Assembly: GCA_964035795.1 (NCBI GenBank)
Contig: OZ038320.1
Location: 13,033,076 to 13,097,075, forward strand
Reading direction: 5' to 3'
Origin: Pterobdella sp. o SKG-2022
Taxonomy: Eukaryota; Annelida; Clitellata; Hirudinida; Piscicolidae
Length of the DNA stretch: 64,000 nt
The first letter of the stretch is position 1; every line of letters begins with the position of its first letter. Position numbers and translations under genes: made by a program. Under the pieces are notes generated by a model, which was not told where the DNA came from, made no database searches, and saw only the letters and a program-made list of their open reading frames with translations. Below are positions 31,955-44,357 of the stretch, piece by piece.

Positions 31955-34869
31955 TCAATTTTCACTATGAATTTGAGTAGCTAGAATCTCGAAAAATTCC
32001 TGAAATTGAAAAAAAAAAACTTATTTAATATTTTAGTTTTAAAGTCTTAGTAACACGCAAGTTTAATCATAAAACTCCTTCAAAAAGTTCTGATTTGATT
32101 TTCAAGTTGGAAAATGATCATAAACTAAATGTGCTCTCATTGATTCAAATAGACATATAAAAACCAAAAGTAACAGTTACCATATAAGGGGATTTGGTGT
32201 AAACAAAATATTTTGGTATATCTTCGATTTTATTTACACTGAATTTGAATAATTTTGAATAGAGTTGAGGCATGGTGCATATGTCTTGAAGAATCTCAAT
32301 GAAGTGGTTGTATGCAGGGCAGGTGATGTCAGCATCCTCTATAGTGAAGTTCAACCTGCAAGAATTGGTGCCTTCAAACACAATGCCAGATGTGTTTATT
32401 CTTTTTAAATGATTAAGTAAATAGTAATTTTATTAATTATAGCATAAATCGTTTAATTTGAAATCGAATTTTTTGTCAAAATGAAGTGAACAAAGATCTA
32501 ATGCTAGCATGAAAATGGAAAACAATGATGGTGAAAGATGAAAACCTTTTTTCAAGGGAAATTAGTATACAGACATGATCTTGTTTGTTGCTGTCAACAA
32601 GATCTATAATGGTTTTGAAGAGATTGTTTGTGAGATCCTCGCTATATATAACTGTCAAATGCATTCATATGAAGATTAGAGCTTGAACACTGCAGTTTGT
32701 GATAAATGTCTACCATCTGAAGCAAGAATGAAATCTATCGATTCTAAAAGGTTCCTATCTCTAAAAGACCAACCACGAGTATCTGAATTATATTAAATAG
32801 ATTAATATTGAGATTAGATTAAGTTTTTGAGTATGATACTTGATTGCAATGGTTCAGTCCAGTCTAATGGGAGATAACTACAGTTGTCTTCTTCTGATTC
32901 ATTGTCCAGATGTTCGAGCTGCAACTTCAGAGATGACTTGTTTGATTTGATATTAATTTCAGTGAGTTCCAGTGATTTTTTAGAAAAATCTGTTGATGAT
33001 ATATAATCAATAGTATTTATTGTTCACAAGATAAAAACCGTTTTTTGGTTGCTTTGGCTAAACTTGTTTAATATGAATAAAAAAATTTAAAAAAACAAAA
33101 CCAAGATCTTTTTAATTTTCAATATTCTATAAATCAAGACAAGAAATTAGTTGAAGTTCATTCCAAGACTGAAAGTGCTTAACTAGTTAGATGAAAAACT
33201 GCAACCAATGAAAAATGAGTGATGATATTGAAATTTTTCATTCATCTAACACCAAACTTTCAAAAATCTAAACACAAAAAAATTATTTTGGACAAAAAAG
33301 TCAACAAAACAAACAATTGAAGTTAATTCAAAAAGAAACATACCTGCACAAGTGGTAAGAGATTAAAAGGCCTTAAACAACTACAAGAAAAAACGCGAAA
33401 TATATCAAAACAATAGTTGAGCTGAATTACACATCCTACTATGACATTAGTTTTGAATTGTGTTTTAATGATGGCAGAAGCACAAGAAAATATGCAGGAA
33501 AAGTCCTAAGCCTTTATCTGTCACCAATGGAGTAAATTGAAGTATCATATTAGCTCCTTCTTTATTCAGTCTCATATTATTTGCTGTTTTTTGTCACATT
33601 TGATGGTTCAAATTTTGGTATTGTCATTAATTATGACAGTGATAAGTCAGTTATTAACTGAAAAGAATTTCAAAAACCAAAACTTCAAAAGACTTTATTT
33701 GTGATTTCCTATTCACAGAAAAAAGTGCTCAATACTCCTTCTGAAGATGCCATGCAACAAAACATTGCAAGGTCTTAGCAAACTTATCAAGTCATAACTC
33801 ATTTTTTTTAATAAATGTTTTTTTTTTAAATTTTTCATAAGTTCAAAATTGATCTTCCAATCCTGTAAAACTGGAGTAGCATATCTTTTTGAACAATATT
33901 CTATTTTACAATGAGTTCTTGAACATTTCCCACCCAGGGAATTTCCTCTCAAATCTTATCTCAATGAGCATTATATGAAAAAGTCAATGGAAAGTGAATT
34001 TGAAACTAAATCAAAATAAAATCAACCTGTGCATAGAAGTCTAGATGCAAACTTAGACAATATGACCGCATCCAAACCAACTCCAACACCCAATTCAATC
34101 ACATTTCTATTTTTAAACCTTTCACACTGTTTCAAGAATTGATAAAGTGTAGAAGAAAAAAGCTGAGTAAGATCTTTTGAAAAAATTATTTTTAAGAAAA
34201 CTCACATTTATTCCGTGATTTCAAGTTTTAGTATAATTTCATTACTTTTCTAAAATTATTAGATTAGCTCTCATTGCATACTTGATACAGAACATAGTCA
34301 GCCATTAATAAAGATGCCAGCCAGACTTGGTTTCCCACTTCATTCAATGTGGTTGTTAAAGAATGGCCTGCATGAATGATATTCTTATTTTTCATGTTTA
34401 ATCACAGTCAACCAATATGAAATCATTCAAATGCATCTAATTAACTGGCATTATAAACAGTGTATTTTAGCTCAATTGGAAATTTAAAATTAGTGAAATG
34501 GTAAATAACTAACGTATGATCAATACATCTTCGAAATCATTTTTCCTAGGAGGATCTAAATCATCATCTTCTAATGCATTTCTAGCTTTTATTTCATCGT
34601 CTAAACAAAGTTCCAATAAAAAAAATTTTCAATAATAAGTTGAATTAGGAAATTCAGTCTAATATTATTTAAAATTCCACCTCTAGTAAGTAACTTTTTG
34701 TAAGTGTTTATAAACACAAATCTTGTCTGATAATCTGAAAAAAAATTTTTAAATGAGTTTTTAAAAGTACGTATTCAATTTTTGATAAATTCTTACATTC
34801 AGCATTAATTTTTTTTGAACCAGCCAAATTTATGTGGACTTCAGACAAATATCCATCAAACGATTCCAT
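31955..34869 (-). CDS. METTL22: METTL22-like protein-lysine methyltransferase, ten exons, complete
   Basis: Exons, in order of translation: 34869-34797, 34734-34681, 34600-34514, 34367-34282, 34126-34027, 32989-32840, 32782-32714, 32651-32546, 32355-32181, 31999-31955. All introns are GT-AG and every junction is in phase, giving 314 residues and a TGA. After an acidic N-terminal part comes LNEVGNQVWLASLLMADYVL, then SAM-binding motif I VIELGVGVGLDAVILSKFA, the acidic post-I loop CTDFSKKSLELTEINI, LPLDWTEPL, IDFILASDVIYSEDLTN, ILISLEKRLNFTIEDADITC and a C-terminal helix. This order and several words (VGxQVW, LLxADY, EKRLNFT, DxTCxAYxHF) match the METTL22 branch of the METTL21/Methyltransf_16 family; mammalian METTL22 methylates a Lys of the DNA-binding protein KIN. 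The first Met is the only one in exon 1 and is followed directly by good coding sequence. It is somewhat shorter than the mammalian protein at the N-terminus. An alternative acceptor 36 bases earlier exists for exon 5. Confidence 0.93.
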
Positions 34870-35191
34870 TAAAATAAAGATTGGGTAAAGTTATTTGAAT
34901 GTAACGTTTAATTTCTGAGAACAAAGAAGTCAAGCATATTTTATAGCATGCGAGCAAAAAGAATAAACTTTTTCCTAAAATTTCATTTTCTCTCTAATAG
35001 TTCAACTAAAAGTTAAAGAAACGTAAATATGAATTTTAAAATTTCTTTACTTCATTACCATCAAAGTTTTATTAGAAATAATAAATTTCAATTAAATTAT
35101 TAAATTTTTTTTGGAAAAAATTAATTCAAAATAATTTTATACATAAATTTTTTTTTTCAAAAGATTTCAAAACAACTGAAATTCCTAATTT

Positions 35192-35193
<2 letters not shown>
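34870..35193. promoter_or_regulatory. Upstream flank of the METTL22-like gene
   Basis: About 320 bases of AT-rich DNA directly 5' of the start codon. The 5' untranslated region and core promoter must lie here or further upstream, but no TATA or initiator can be singled out in such AT-rich sequence. Confidence 0.3.

Positions 35194-35246
<53 letters not shown>
35194..35246. repeat. (TA)n microsatellite
   Basis: An uninterrupted run of about 26 AT units. It is the terminal repeat of the CR1-like LINE tail that follows on the minus strand. Confidence 0.95.
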
Positions 35247-35249
<3 letters not shown>

Positions 35250-35765
35250 CCAGTCCTAATACAGTAGATTTTCATTCTTTCCAGCCCCTCATGCTTCATT
35301 CTTTAATCCACACACACCGAGTCATTCCTTTCATTTACCTCTTCTTTCTTTTCACTAATTGATTTTCTGAAAAAAAATAATTACCTGAGAAAAAAAATTC
35401 TAAAATTGTTTTAAGCTTATAAGACTTAATCCTGAAATGATTTTTTAAGCACTTGGAAAAATTTGTTGTGGAGGTTATGGATTTGAGGTGATTTGGTGAA
35501 TTGTTTCAAAGAATTGGTGTAGCAACTTCAAGTCTTCTGTTTCCCAAAATGGTGTTAGCCCTCACTCTTGCTAGTCCATTGTGTTCGATGATCTGAGTCT
35601 TTTTCTTTCAGGCAATGAAGACACAGTTGATGATTTCGATGAAAGATAAGAAGGGCTTTCCATTTGAGACATTTATGCACTTGTAATATCATCTTGTATT
35701 GAATTCTTTCTTCAATTTTATGCCAGTGTAAATTTTTCAAGACAGGAGTTATAAGTTTTTGTATT
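35247..35765 (-). mobile_element. CR1-like LINE 3' end with (TA)n tail, copy 2
   Basis: The minus strand encodes LKNLHWHKIEERIQYKMILQ and VHKCLKWKALL, the LHWLP-x2-ERI-x-YK signature of the C-terminal domain of CR1/L2-type LINEs, followed by stretches like SLKQFTKSP. Then comes GGGGCTGGAAAGAATGAAAA, CTACTGTATTAGGACTGGC and the TA run. The N-terminal part is missing and the frame has stops. Confidence 0.7.
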
Positions 35766-36249
35766 TCAAGTTAAACACATTAAATGTAGAAAAAAATTAT
35801 GAATCTTAACTCACTCTTATTTGAAAACTAGTTTTGATATTTTCAGTTTATAACTACATATTAAATTTCCTATCAGAAAAATCAATTGCGTTTCTTGGAT
35901 AGAAAAGTTGCTTGAGAAACTGGGCGTTCACTCGAATACAATTTGTTTTCGCGTATTTAAAATTTTTCATTTCCAAAAAGTTCTTTATCATGAAATTTCA
36001 AATTTTCAAGTAACCAATCACAGCACAGCAAAGGTTAAATTTTTTGTGTCGTTAGACGCATCTTTGCAAAAGCATTATTCTATATTTAAGTTACATGTAT
36101 TTAATTTTAAACCGTTTGATATGAGTGATACACACAAGAAAAAAAAGAAAATGATGATAAAAGGGAAACTAGCTCGGAAGCGCTCGGTGTCACTTTTTTG
36201 TATCAGCTGAAGACTTCAAAGAATTTTTTTTAAATGTGTAAAATTCTTA
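35766..36249. other. Spacer before the piggyBac fragments
   Basis: An open stretch at 35908-36207 has normal-looking composition and a basic cluster near its end (HKKKKKMMIKGKLARKRS), but no domain and no splice support. It may belong to the decayed piggyBac-like element that follows. Confidence 0.35.
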
Positions 36250-36665
36250 TATGGAAGAGATGGACTGCTTCAATCATTATGTCCACTTTCAAAGAGTATC
36301 CTTCCGAGGCAAGAAATGGTTGAATCCCTACATTGCATTTGGCCTCGATTCTTCATGCAAAATATAAACGGGGAAATAATACAAAAATCACTTATTGTAA
36401 ATATCGTCGTCACATTGTGTATTTGGGAAGGTACAAGATCCTACGACAAAAATCTGTTCAAGCTGGTTCACTCTTAAATATTAGAGTTTTTTCATATATA
36501 CGTAAAGATATTACATCGGAACATATGAAAGCACCATGCAATCAATCAGATGCGCAAATTGTAAAAAACGAACATGGTGCAAATGTATGAAATGTAATGT
36601 TCCACTCCACTTGAAATGCTGGTAGTTTTCCAGAGTAAACAAGTGATATGTAATAAAAAATATGA
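36250..36665 (+). pseudogene. piggyBac-like transposase C-terminal fragment, plus strand
   Basis: The plus strand gives MEEMDCFNHYVHFQRVSFRG and then GKKWLNPYIAFGLD. This fits the (V/M)D-x-(F/L)-x8-Y...RGKKW-x3-(L/I)F-x-LD segment in the insertion domain of piggyBac transposases. About 200 bases later, in another frame, RCANCKKRTWCKCMKCNVPL resembles the C-terminal cysteine-rich domain. Frames are broken between the two. Confidence 0.55.
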
Positions 36666-37139
36666 GTCTAATTTTTTAAATAAATATATTTCTTCATAAT
36701 AATTGTTTCTGACGTATACAATCAAAAAGCATTAATATTTTGTGGAACCTTCACAATAAATATGTTAAAACATCTTTGGTTTATTATATTAAATAATGAA
36801 CTAATTTTTGTTCTATTGAAAAAAAACTGATAATATGAACAAAAGACACATTGAGTAAAAAAATGCTCAATTCACGTTCAAAAATGACAAATCTATTAAT
36901 AAAATTAAATGCCATGTTTACGCATCAATTTTTTTTACAAATCTCAACACCTTATTAAAAAAAACAATTTAAAAAAGTTACATTTTTAAATTGTTTTCAA
37001 AGCAATTTGTACAAAGTTACAGGGGTGTCTTCTCTAGAGGACACTGGCACAAGCGACGTAAAGCAATAATTATAGTTTACTTCAGGATAAATTTATTTTG
37101 AGTTTTTTCATTCTAAAATTGAGAAATATAAAAAAATAA
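36666..37139. other. AT-rich gap between two opposed piggyBac fragments
   Basis: Contains one short GC-richer palindrome, GTGTCTTCTCTAGAGGACAC at about 37.03 kb, which may be a subterminal repeat of the minus-strand piggyBac-like element. Nothing else is recognised. Confidence 0.4.
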
Positions 37140-38560
37140 TTTTTTTGCGAAATTATTTGGTTTGTAAAAATTTTTGAACTTATGTACCTAACTCTGATTC
37201 ATTTAGCATGGAACTAGAACCAAAATCTTGTATGAAGGCCTACTTTACACTTGGTACATCTGTTTTTTGTAAGCCTATAACAATGTGAAAACCCTATTTG
37301 ACTGCAAGATTGTCTTGAATGGTCCAGAAAAATATTTTTTCTTACGAAAGGCTTTACTCTTCTGTTTGCCTTCGATCCTTATTGTTGGCTTTTTTTGCAG
37401 GTGTTTTGTACTTTCCTAAATAGGACTGCACAATGTGTCTCTGAAATTCATAATAAATATTTTTTTCTTTTTTCAAGTCTGTGCAAAGTTTATGTTGTCT
37501 AGCATGCAGAAGCTTTTCCAAAAGCAAAAAATAGAAAGCATCATTTTTTTCTTTTAAGACACTCTCTGGGCATGAACGTTTCGATCAAAAAGATCGACTG
37601 CTTCCATATAGTTGTACATTGTATTAATATTAATGCATGTAACAGTAATCTTTCTGTTTTTGCATTAATTTTGGCAACTCTGTTAACATTTGAAATATTA
37701 TAATTGTATAGGCATTTGCTGCTAACGTTACCACATATTTCCATGCTACGATTGCAAGAATATCTGTTAGACCATAGTCATTGTACTCCGTTTTATTTAA
37801 ATCTTTTGAACTTAAAACGTCTTTCTCAGTTCTATTTTTTTGATTTTGTTCGTGCCAACATGACCTAATTCAGTTAACTTGTCTAACTATGGTGCACTTT
37901 GAAGTAATCTGTCAAATAAAGGTTATAGAATTTATTTTGGAATAGATCCAAAATTATTTTTTAAACTATCGAAGCCCCCATTTAAATGTTTTTTGTTCAG
38001 CTAGTGGAATTGGTTTCGCTTTTTGATAAGGAATAAAATTCACTAAGTACCCGGTAGATGTACATAAGGACTCTATATGTAAAATCAATTGGCTTTCCGT
38101 GTATATCTTGTTTCTCCGCATGCTACCATAATAACCATTGTTTTATTTATGGAGTATTTGAATTTTATTCTGGAAAGATTTATTCAGTAGTGTAAAACAG
38201 CAGAGAAGTTTGGCATCTTTGTCTTCTGAAGGAAGGTGAGAATTACCACAGGTAGATACCAGTGAATTTCATAAAACCTGTTTCTCTTTATCGAAAATGA
38301 AACTACTTCATTGTGAGTGTTTATTTTTAAATTTTCCAAAACATTCTCACGTTTTTGAAGTAAGCATATTTCTTTAAAAGAACTGCTATTTGAACTCGTA
38401 TTCTTCTTTCATTATGCTGTTTTTGCTTCGCATATTTTTAAGACCTGGCAATGATGAAAAAAATTATTTTCATATTAAAAACTGCTTCCCTATGTAGTTT
38501 ATTTTTTTTCTAGAATTTGTCAGAATGAAGTATATTTACACTGAAAATTTTTTCTAATAA
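37140..38560 (-). pseudogene. piggyBac-like transposase, minus strand, decayed
   Basis: Reading down the minus strand across frames: KIYTESQLILHIESLCTSTG with YLVNFIPYQKAKP, then DYFKVHHS and ELGHVGTNKIKKIELRKT, then LTDILAIVAWKYVV. These follow the order of the DDE_Tnp_1_7 domain (GY-x5-PY, ... GTxR-x-N, ... W-x-D). After this comes NVNRVAKINAKTERL, an AYFLLLEKLLHAR-like helix, and a C-terminal RCTKCKVGLH cysteine motif at about 37.24 kb. Many stops and shifts are present, so it is a fossil. The ends were not identified with confidence. Confidence 0.6.
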
Positions 38561-39435
38561 AATTATGAGATTAAATTTTATTTGAAGCGATTTTCTTTAA
38601 TGGTGTGCACGCTTTTGAGATTTTTGCTTAGGGTTGTTTGTTTCAAACTAAAACCTTTATATGGGAAATTTCAATGTTTGTCAATAAAAATTATTCAAGC
38701 TGTAATATGATCAAATAATGAAAATAACCAATAAAAAAGAAGAAATTTCTTTTACTCGATTTTATTGAATTTTAAACATAGTGTCGCCTACAGGTTACAC
38801 TGGGTGTTAATGGGTTATACACCTGCCCGGTGTCAAAAAAAGGGAACATCCGTAACTTTTGAAATTTTAGTCAAAGTAAAAATCCTTTTTTTTGTTTTAT
38901 TTTGGTTTTATTTCTTATTCAATTTTAAAAGTTTATAAAAATTGAATCGTGGATAACGTCTGGGTGTTCTCGACTTAACCAATCTCACTTAACCTAAACA
39001 CGCTCAAATGAAAAGACAAGAGTAAAAAGTAGAGCTAAAAAGAGAGAAATTAATTGAAAAGCAAGTAAGGTTGGAGGAGGTCTATCAGGCCAGTATATCA
39101 CTACACAAATGTTTATAATTAAAGACTTGAAATTCTATGCTAGCTTCCGGCTTGTTCGGTTGTTTTTAAAATTTTGATTTTAACAGCTGTTTTTGTTGCT
39201 CAAGATACGTCAAGTTTTACCAAATTAATTAATTTAATGTTTTCAATAAAGTTTTACTCAAGAAGTAATCAGAAATTCGAATATCTCTATTTGGAACTTG
39301 TATTTAAATTTACCTTAATCAACACGTGTAGATTTCTAGTTATCGCCCATAAAATTTATAATAACCAGCTTCAAATAAGTTTAATAATAGATAATCTACA
39401 GATATTACTCTAATTTCTATTTGTTATATTTCAGA
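38561..39435. other. AT-rich spacer; possible piggyBac terminus near 38.8 kb
   Basis: Includes AGGTTACACTGGGTGTTAAT followed by GGGTTATACACCTGCCCGG, a GC-richer palindromic patch containing TTAA, at 38.79-38.84 kb. TTAA is the piggyBac target, so this could be the 5' end of the minus-strand element, but no matching partner end was found. No other feature is seen. Confidence 0.35.
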
Positions 39436-42235
39436 AAGATGAGTTACTTAAAAGATTTTTTACTAAGTTTAAATAGTAATCATCGTGTCCCTTCTTGTCT
39501 AGTGAGACGAAGAATCTTCCACATGAAAATAAAAAAAACGTTCTTAGAAGAGACTTCCAAACCTAACAAAGATTTTTTTTTTAATTCCTCACCAACCCGT
39601 TATTGCCAAGCGTGGTGAGTACCGGCAAACACCTCAAAACATGAACACAATAACAAACCATCAGTCCCCAGTCTTGAAAATTTTCGATATTGGAACTTAC
39701 AATTGTAGGCCATTAAAAAGGAACGCCGAGTAACAGTTAGAAAAATCATTTAAAAAAATAAAATGGTCGATAATTGGCTTTAGCGAAATATGAAGAGCAG
39801 GTCAAAGAAATATATCATTACCTTCGTAAAACATGGAGTAGGTTTTATGGTAAAAAAGAGCTTAGTTGAAAATGTTACAGGTTTCAGAGGTATCTCAGAT
39901 CAAATCGCCGAACTTACAGTTCAAATCAACAAAACGACTCGAATCCAACTAATACAGGTTTATATGCCCACTTTTAGTAATTCTGTCGAAGAAGAAATGA
40001 TATACAAAAATGTAAATGAATTACTACAATAAAAAGTGCCCCAATAATCATCATCATGGGGGATTTTAACACAAATCGTGATAGGAGAGTCAAACGAACA
40101 GTGTACAGGCAACTATGGAAGTGGTTTGAGAAATACAAGACAACTGATCACCAATTTTGGGCAGTGTATCTCGTTAAAAATAATAAACACGCTGTACAAA
40201 AAAACTAATCACCGATGGACTTGGGTCTCATCTAACGGCGAAACTAAAAACGAAATTGACTACATACTATCAAATAAACTCTCATTATTTACTAATGCTT
40301 CAGTAATAAACCAATTCAACACACGAAGTGACCATAGATTATCAAGAGCAAAATTATCAATAAGCGTCAAACTGGAGCGTTTACGAATGGTAAGACGCAA
40401 AAAACGACCACATCTTAAAAACTTAAGTGTACAAAAACAAGAATTTGAAACACAACTATAAAACAAATTTAAGAGTCTTAATCTAAATGACCCTATAGAT
40501 ACCTCAGAAGCAAAAATAACAGACTCAATAAACACAGCGGCAGTCAAAGTTGCAGGAAAGAATACCTAATAGAAAATTCTACAGAAATTGATAAAATCAA
40601 CAACCTCAAAACACAAAGGAACAAAATCAAAACTCAAATAAAAAATAGATGTCTTGAACTATACAATAATGAACTGGAAACAAAACTCAAAATAATTGAA
40701 ACCTTAGACTATAACAGAAAAATTCATGCAGCTATTAAAGAATTGAGTATCAAAAGTAATACAACTGCAAAACCACTCAAGATGAAAGATCTCATGCAAC
40801 ATTACAAAAGCAAATTTTCAAAAAACAACCAACACACAAAAAAGTATTACAATAATAGCAAAATAAATGAAATAAATATCTTTGAAGTGGAAAATGCTAT
40901 AAAGAAACTGAAAACCAACAAATCTCCATAAGAAGACAACATCTTCAGTGAAGAACTCAAACTTCTAGGAACTAATATGAAAAAAACAGCTACAATAGCA
41001 TTAAAGAGAGAACTTCAAAGTAACAATTTTTCTCAATCAATCTTCAACCATGGCATTATTATACCAATAACAAAAAAGGGCAAACCTCTTTCTCCAGTAA
41101 ACACAAGGCCTGTCATCTTACTAAACACAATAAGAAAACTCTTATCATTAATAATACTCAATAGAATAAGATCTTTCATAGAAAAATACTTTCCCATTAG
41201 CCAAGCATCATACAGACCAACTAGGTCAACAACAGACATCCTATGGGCTCATAAAATAGCAATTGAAGACAAAGTGAAATCAGGATGTACAATGAAAATA
41301 ACCAGTATTGATCTGTCATCTGCTTTCGACACCATAAACAGGAAAAAACTTATAGAAATTTTAAGCACTATAATCCCAGAATCTGAACTCAAAATAACCG
41401 AACTTCTTTTAACAAACACCACCTTAGCCATAAGATACAATAAAAACACTTGCAAAAGCTTTACCAAAAACATAGGATGCCCTCAAGGAGATGCTTTGAG
41501 CCCTGTCTTGTTCACGGTATACCTAGAAGCATGCATGAAAGAAATAAGAACCACCAACCCAGAAAACTCCTATGAACTCATTTACGCCAATGACGTAAAT
41601 TTCGTCTCACCAAGTGACATTAAACTAGATGAAATTGAAACAATATTCCGCAAATGTGGTCTTACGCTCAACAAAAGTAAAACGGAAGAAAGGTTGATTA
41701 ATGAAGAGAACACTGTGTGGAAAACAATGAAAATCCTTGGAAGCTACGTCGGTACATGTGAGGACATCAAAAAAAGGAAAACTCTGGCAACTCTAGCGAT
41801 GAACAGATTAAATCCAATTTGGAAGAGTGGGATAAGTGTAGTGCAGTGCTTGGGCAGACTCTAAAAACATCAGAAGCTCAATAGACTCCTTCCAAAGAAA
41901 GCACATACAAAGACTGGAAAAAGTTCATTGGCCAAATTTTATGAAAAACGAAGAATGCGACTCCGTCATAACACTTCTGCACCAGGAAGTGAGACTGAGA
42001 GGGTTGAAAATGCTGGGACACATATGCCGTAACGACCTGCAAGCAAAAAAAATTTTGGAAAAAGTCCTAAAGAATTCCAAGAGAAAAAGAGGCAGACCAC
42101 CATCAACTCTTCTCAACACATTAATAAATGACATGAACTCTCTCAAATTAAACATGGACAACATTGAAAAAATCGATAAAGATGCGTATCGAGGAATTAT
42201 TGGGACTCATTGTTAACTGTGCTTATGTCTAAAGA
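39436..42235 (+). mobile_element. RTE-like LINE, nearly full length, inactive
   Basis: Order of parts: 5' region (39.44-39.69 kb), apurinic endonuclease (GVGFMVKKSLVENVTGF, IQLIQVYMPT, ILTQIVIGESNEQC, HRWTWVSSNGETKNEIDYIL, TRSDHRLSRAKL), linker, and RT (40977-41861) with HGIIIPITKKGKPL, SYRPTRSTTDILWAHK, SIDLSSAFDTINRKKLIEIL, GCPQGDALSPVLF and YANDVNFVSPSDI. It ends with a short domain KRGRPPSTLLNTLINDM at 42.1 kb and then a TA run. The catalytic box is YAND instead of YADD and the endonuclease frame has stops, so it cannot act on its own. WTW-x-S-x-G-x2-KNEIDYIL and SDHR are shared with RTE-type elements, while the RT resembles the Proto/RTE neighbourhood; the clade is tentative. Related pieces lie at 11.7-12.6 and 29.0 kb. 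Confidence 0.85.
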
Positions 42236-42484
42236 CGAAAATTAATTATATATATATATTCTATAAATTATGGGCTTTTATTTTTGTGAAGAATATCAAA
42301 CATTTTCCGTTGCCTTGCGGGTAATCTCCTTGTCAGAAGCGAAGGCCTTAGACAACTCTGACAGAAACTATTCCAGATGATCTTTGGGTAAATTTCTCAG
42401 AAAATAACTATATGGGTAGGGTGTGCTCTTCAGCTTTGGTAGGCAATTACCCTAGTGATGGTGTCACGATAAAAATACTGGTGG

Positions 42485-44355
42485 TGGTTCAACCTAAAAA
42501 TAACTAGCCTCAAAAGAGAGTGAAATGCAAAATAAATTAGATACGAATAACGGCGTCAATGAGACTCGAACCAAAGGTGACAGCCTCTCGCCCGGCAGGA
42601 GTCTCATGGCCCAGCAGCATGAACCCGGTCGTAACACAGTCACTTCTAAGAAACAGAAACGAAAATGGACAGTACCAGACAACAGGATTGTGATGAAGTG
42701 CTACTTTTGCAGCGAACCAAGTCGTTTCGGGTACGGGAAGAGAATGCATAATCTCTTGGAGAAAAGGAACATGTTCGCTGTAAGTCAGCAGAGATTTATT
42801 GACCAAAAAAACCAAATAATAAAAAATCTATGGTTTTCTTAATTAGAACTTGAAAAGTTAAAATTGTGTTGTGAAGATAAATCGTCAGTGCTTATAGAGG
42901 AGATAGGATGTGAAAAGATGGAGTTGATAGGTTTGGTGATGAGGCGCCTATTGAGAAAGATTCTTTTGAAATGGAAGCCAAAAACGAAGAAAAAATTTTG
43001 CTAAACCGGTTGAATGAAATAAATAAGAATAATAGAACAATATTACCAGCATTAAGAGATATTGATAAAACAAAACTATATGCAGCCGTGAAAAAAATAG
43101 ATGATATACTTGGCAAAATAAAAGTGAAAAGTATTACTGAAACTAATGATCTGATATATTGCGGAGCTGTTCTAGTGACTGATATGGTGGGAGTTAAAAT
43201 TGGTAAGACAGGAATCAAGAAAGAACCCTAGTGAAAACGTCGACTAGAAGGCCAAATAAAAGATATAAGAAGAGAGCTTAGTTGGGTGAATGCAATAATA
43301 AAAAATAAGCCAATAAAAAAGAAAAATTTGGAAACGCTGCAAAGAAAATATAAGTTGAAAGAAACAAAACTGCTAGGAGTAAAAGAGGAGCTAATACAAA
43401 AATTGAAAGCCAAAAGTGGAAAAATTAAAAGATATGACCAACGAATAAAGCAATACCATCAGAACAGACAGCTTAGGAACAACGAAAGTGGTTTCTATAG
43501 TCGCTTGAATAGTGAAGTGCACGTCACAAGTGAGATACCAGGAAAAAAAGAAGCAAAAGAGTTTTGGTCAAACTTATGGAGTAAAAATGGAACACATAAT
43601 GAAAATGCCAAGTGGTTAAAAGACTTCAAAACTTCAATGAATGGAAAACCAAAACAAGAAGAATTTATTATTAATTCTGGAAAAGTACAAAATGTCTTGT
43701 CGAAAATACCAAACTGGAAAGCACCTGGACCAGACGGTGTACAAGGGTTTTGGCTAAAAAACTTAAAGTCCATGCATCAATGGTTAGTAAAATATCTAGC
43801 AGAATGCTACAAAAGAACAACGCCAGGGTGGATGACGAAAGGCCGAACGGTTTTGATACAAAAAGATAAATCAAAAGGAACGATTGCAAGCAACTATAGG
43901 CCAATTACATACCTACCATTATGTTGGAAAATGTTGACAGCGTTACTAACAAATGAGATCTACGCCTTTTTGGAAAACAATCAATTTCTCCTAGAAGAAC
44001 AAAAAGGATGCAGAATAAAAAACAGAAGAACAGAAGATCAGTTATACATAGACAAGATGATACTGAAAGAGGTAAAAACGAGAAAGAAAAATCTAGCAAT
44101 GGGCTGGATTGATTACCAAAAGGCGTTCGATATGCTGCCCCACTCCTAGATAATAGACTCCCTTTATTCACTTGGGCTGAATAAAAAACTGATAACCTTC
44201 TTGCAATCCACAATGAAAAACTGGCCGGTAGAATTGACCTGTAACAATGAAAATCTGGGTGAAGTAGAAATAAAGAGAGGAATATTCCAAAGAGACTCAT
44301 TATCTCTACTTTTGTTTGCCATAGCCCTCATTCCTCTAACGCAGATACTGAAAGC
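42485..44355 (+). mobile_element. R4/Dong-like LINE, truncated inside the RT
   Basis: A 106-codon frame at 42525 carries KWTVPDNRIVMKCYFCSEPS and RFGYGKRMHNLLEKRNMF with QRFIDQKNQI, an N-terminal domain common to this group. The frame at 43286-44149 gives WKAPGPDGVQGFWLKNL, NYRPITYLPLCWKML, EEQKGCRIKNR and MGWIDYQKAFDMLPHS. It continues past a stop as LGEVEIKRGIFQRDSLSLLL and ALIPLTQILKAT. EQKGC and WIDY-x-KAFD-x2-PHS are diagnostic of R4/Dong-type RTs, which normally have a restriction-like endonuclease downstream. Here the element stops at about 44.35 kb, before the YADD box, where a minus-strand LINE begins. GIFQG is GIFQR here, and two stops are present. Confidence 0.85.
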
Positions 44356-44357
44356 TA

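Noticed and set aside
33713..33952. Extra exon in the METTL22-like gene intron 5
   Set aside because: The flanking exons already join in phase through the SAM-binding motif (CT-D), leaving no room for an insertion, and the frame has no recognisable sequence.
42537..42815. Minus-strand open frame at 42.5-42.8 kb
   Set aside because: Antisense to the N-terminal domain of the R4/Dong-like LINE.
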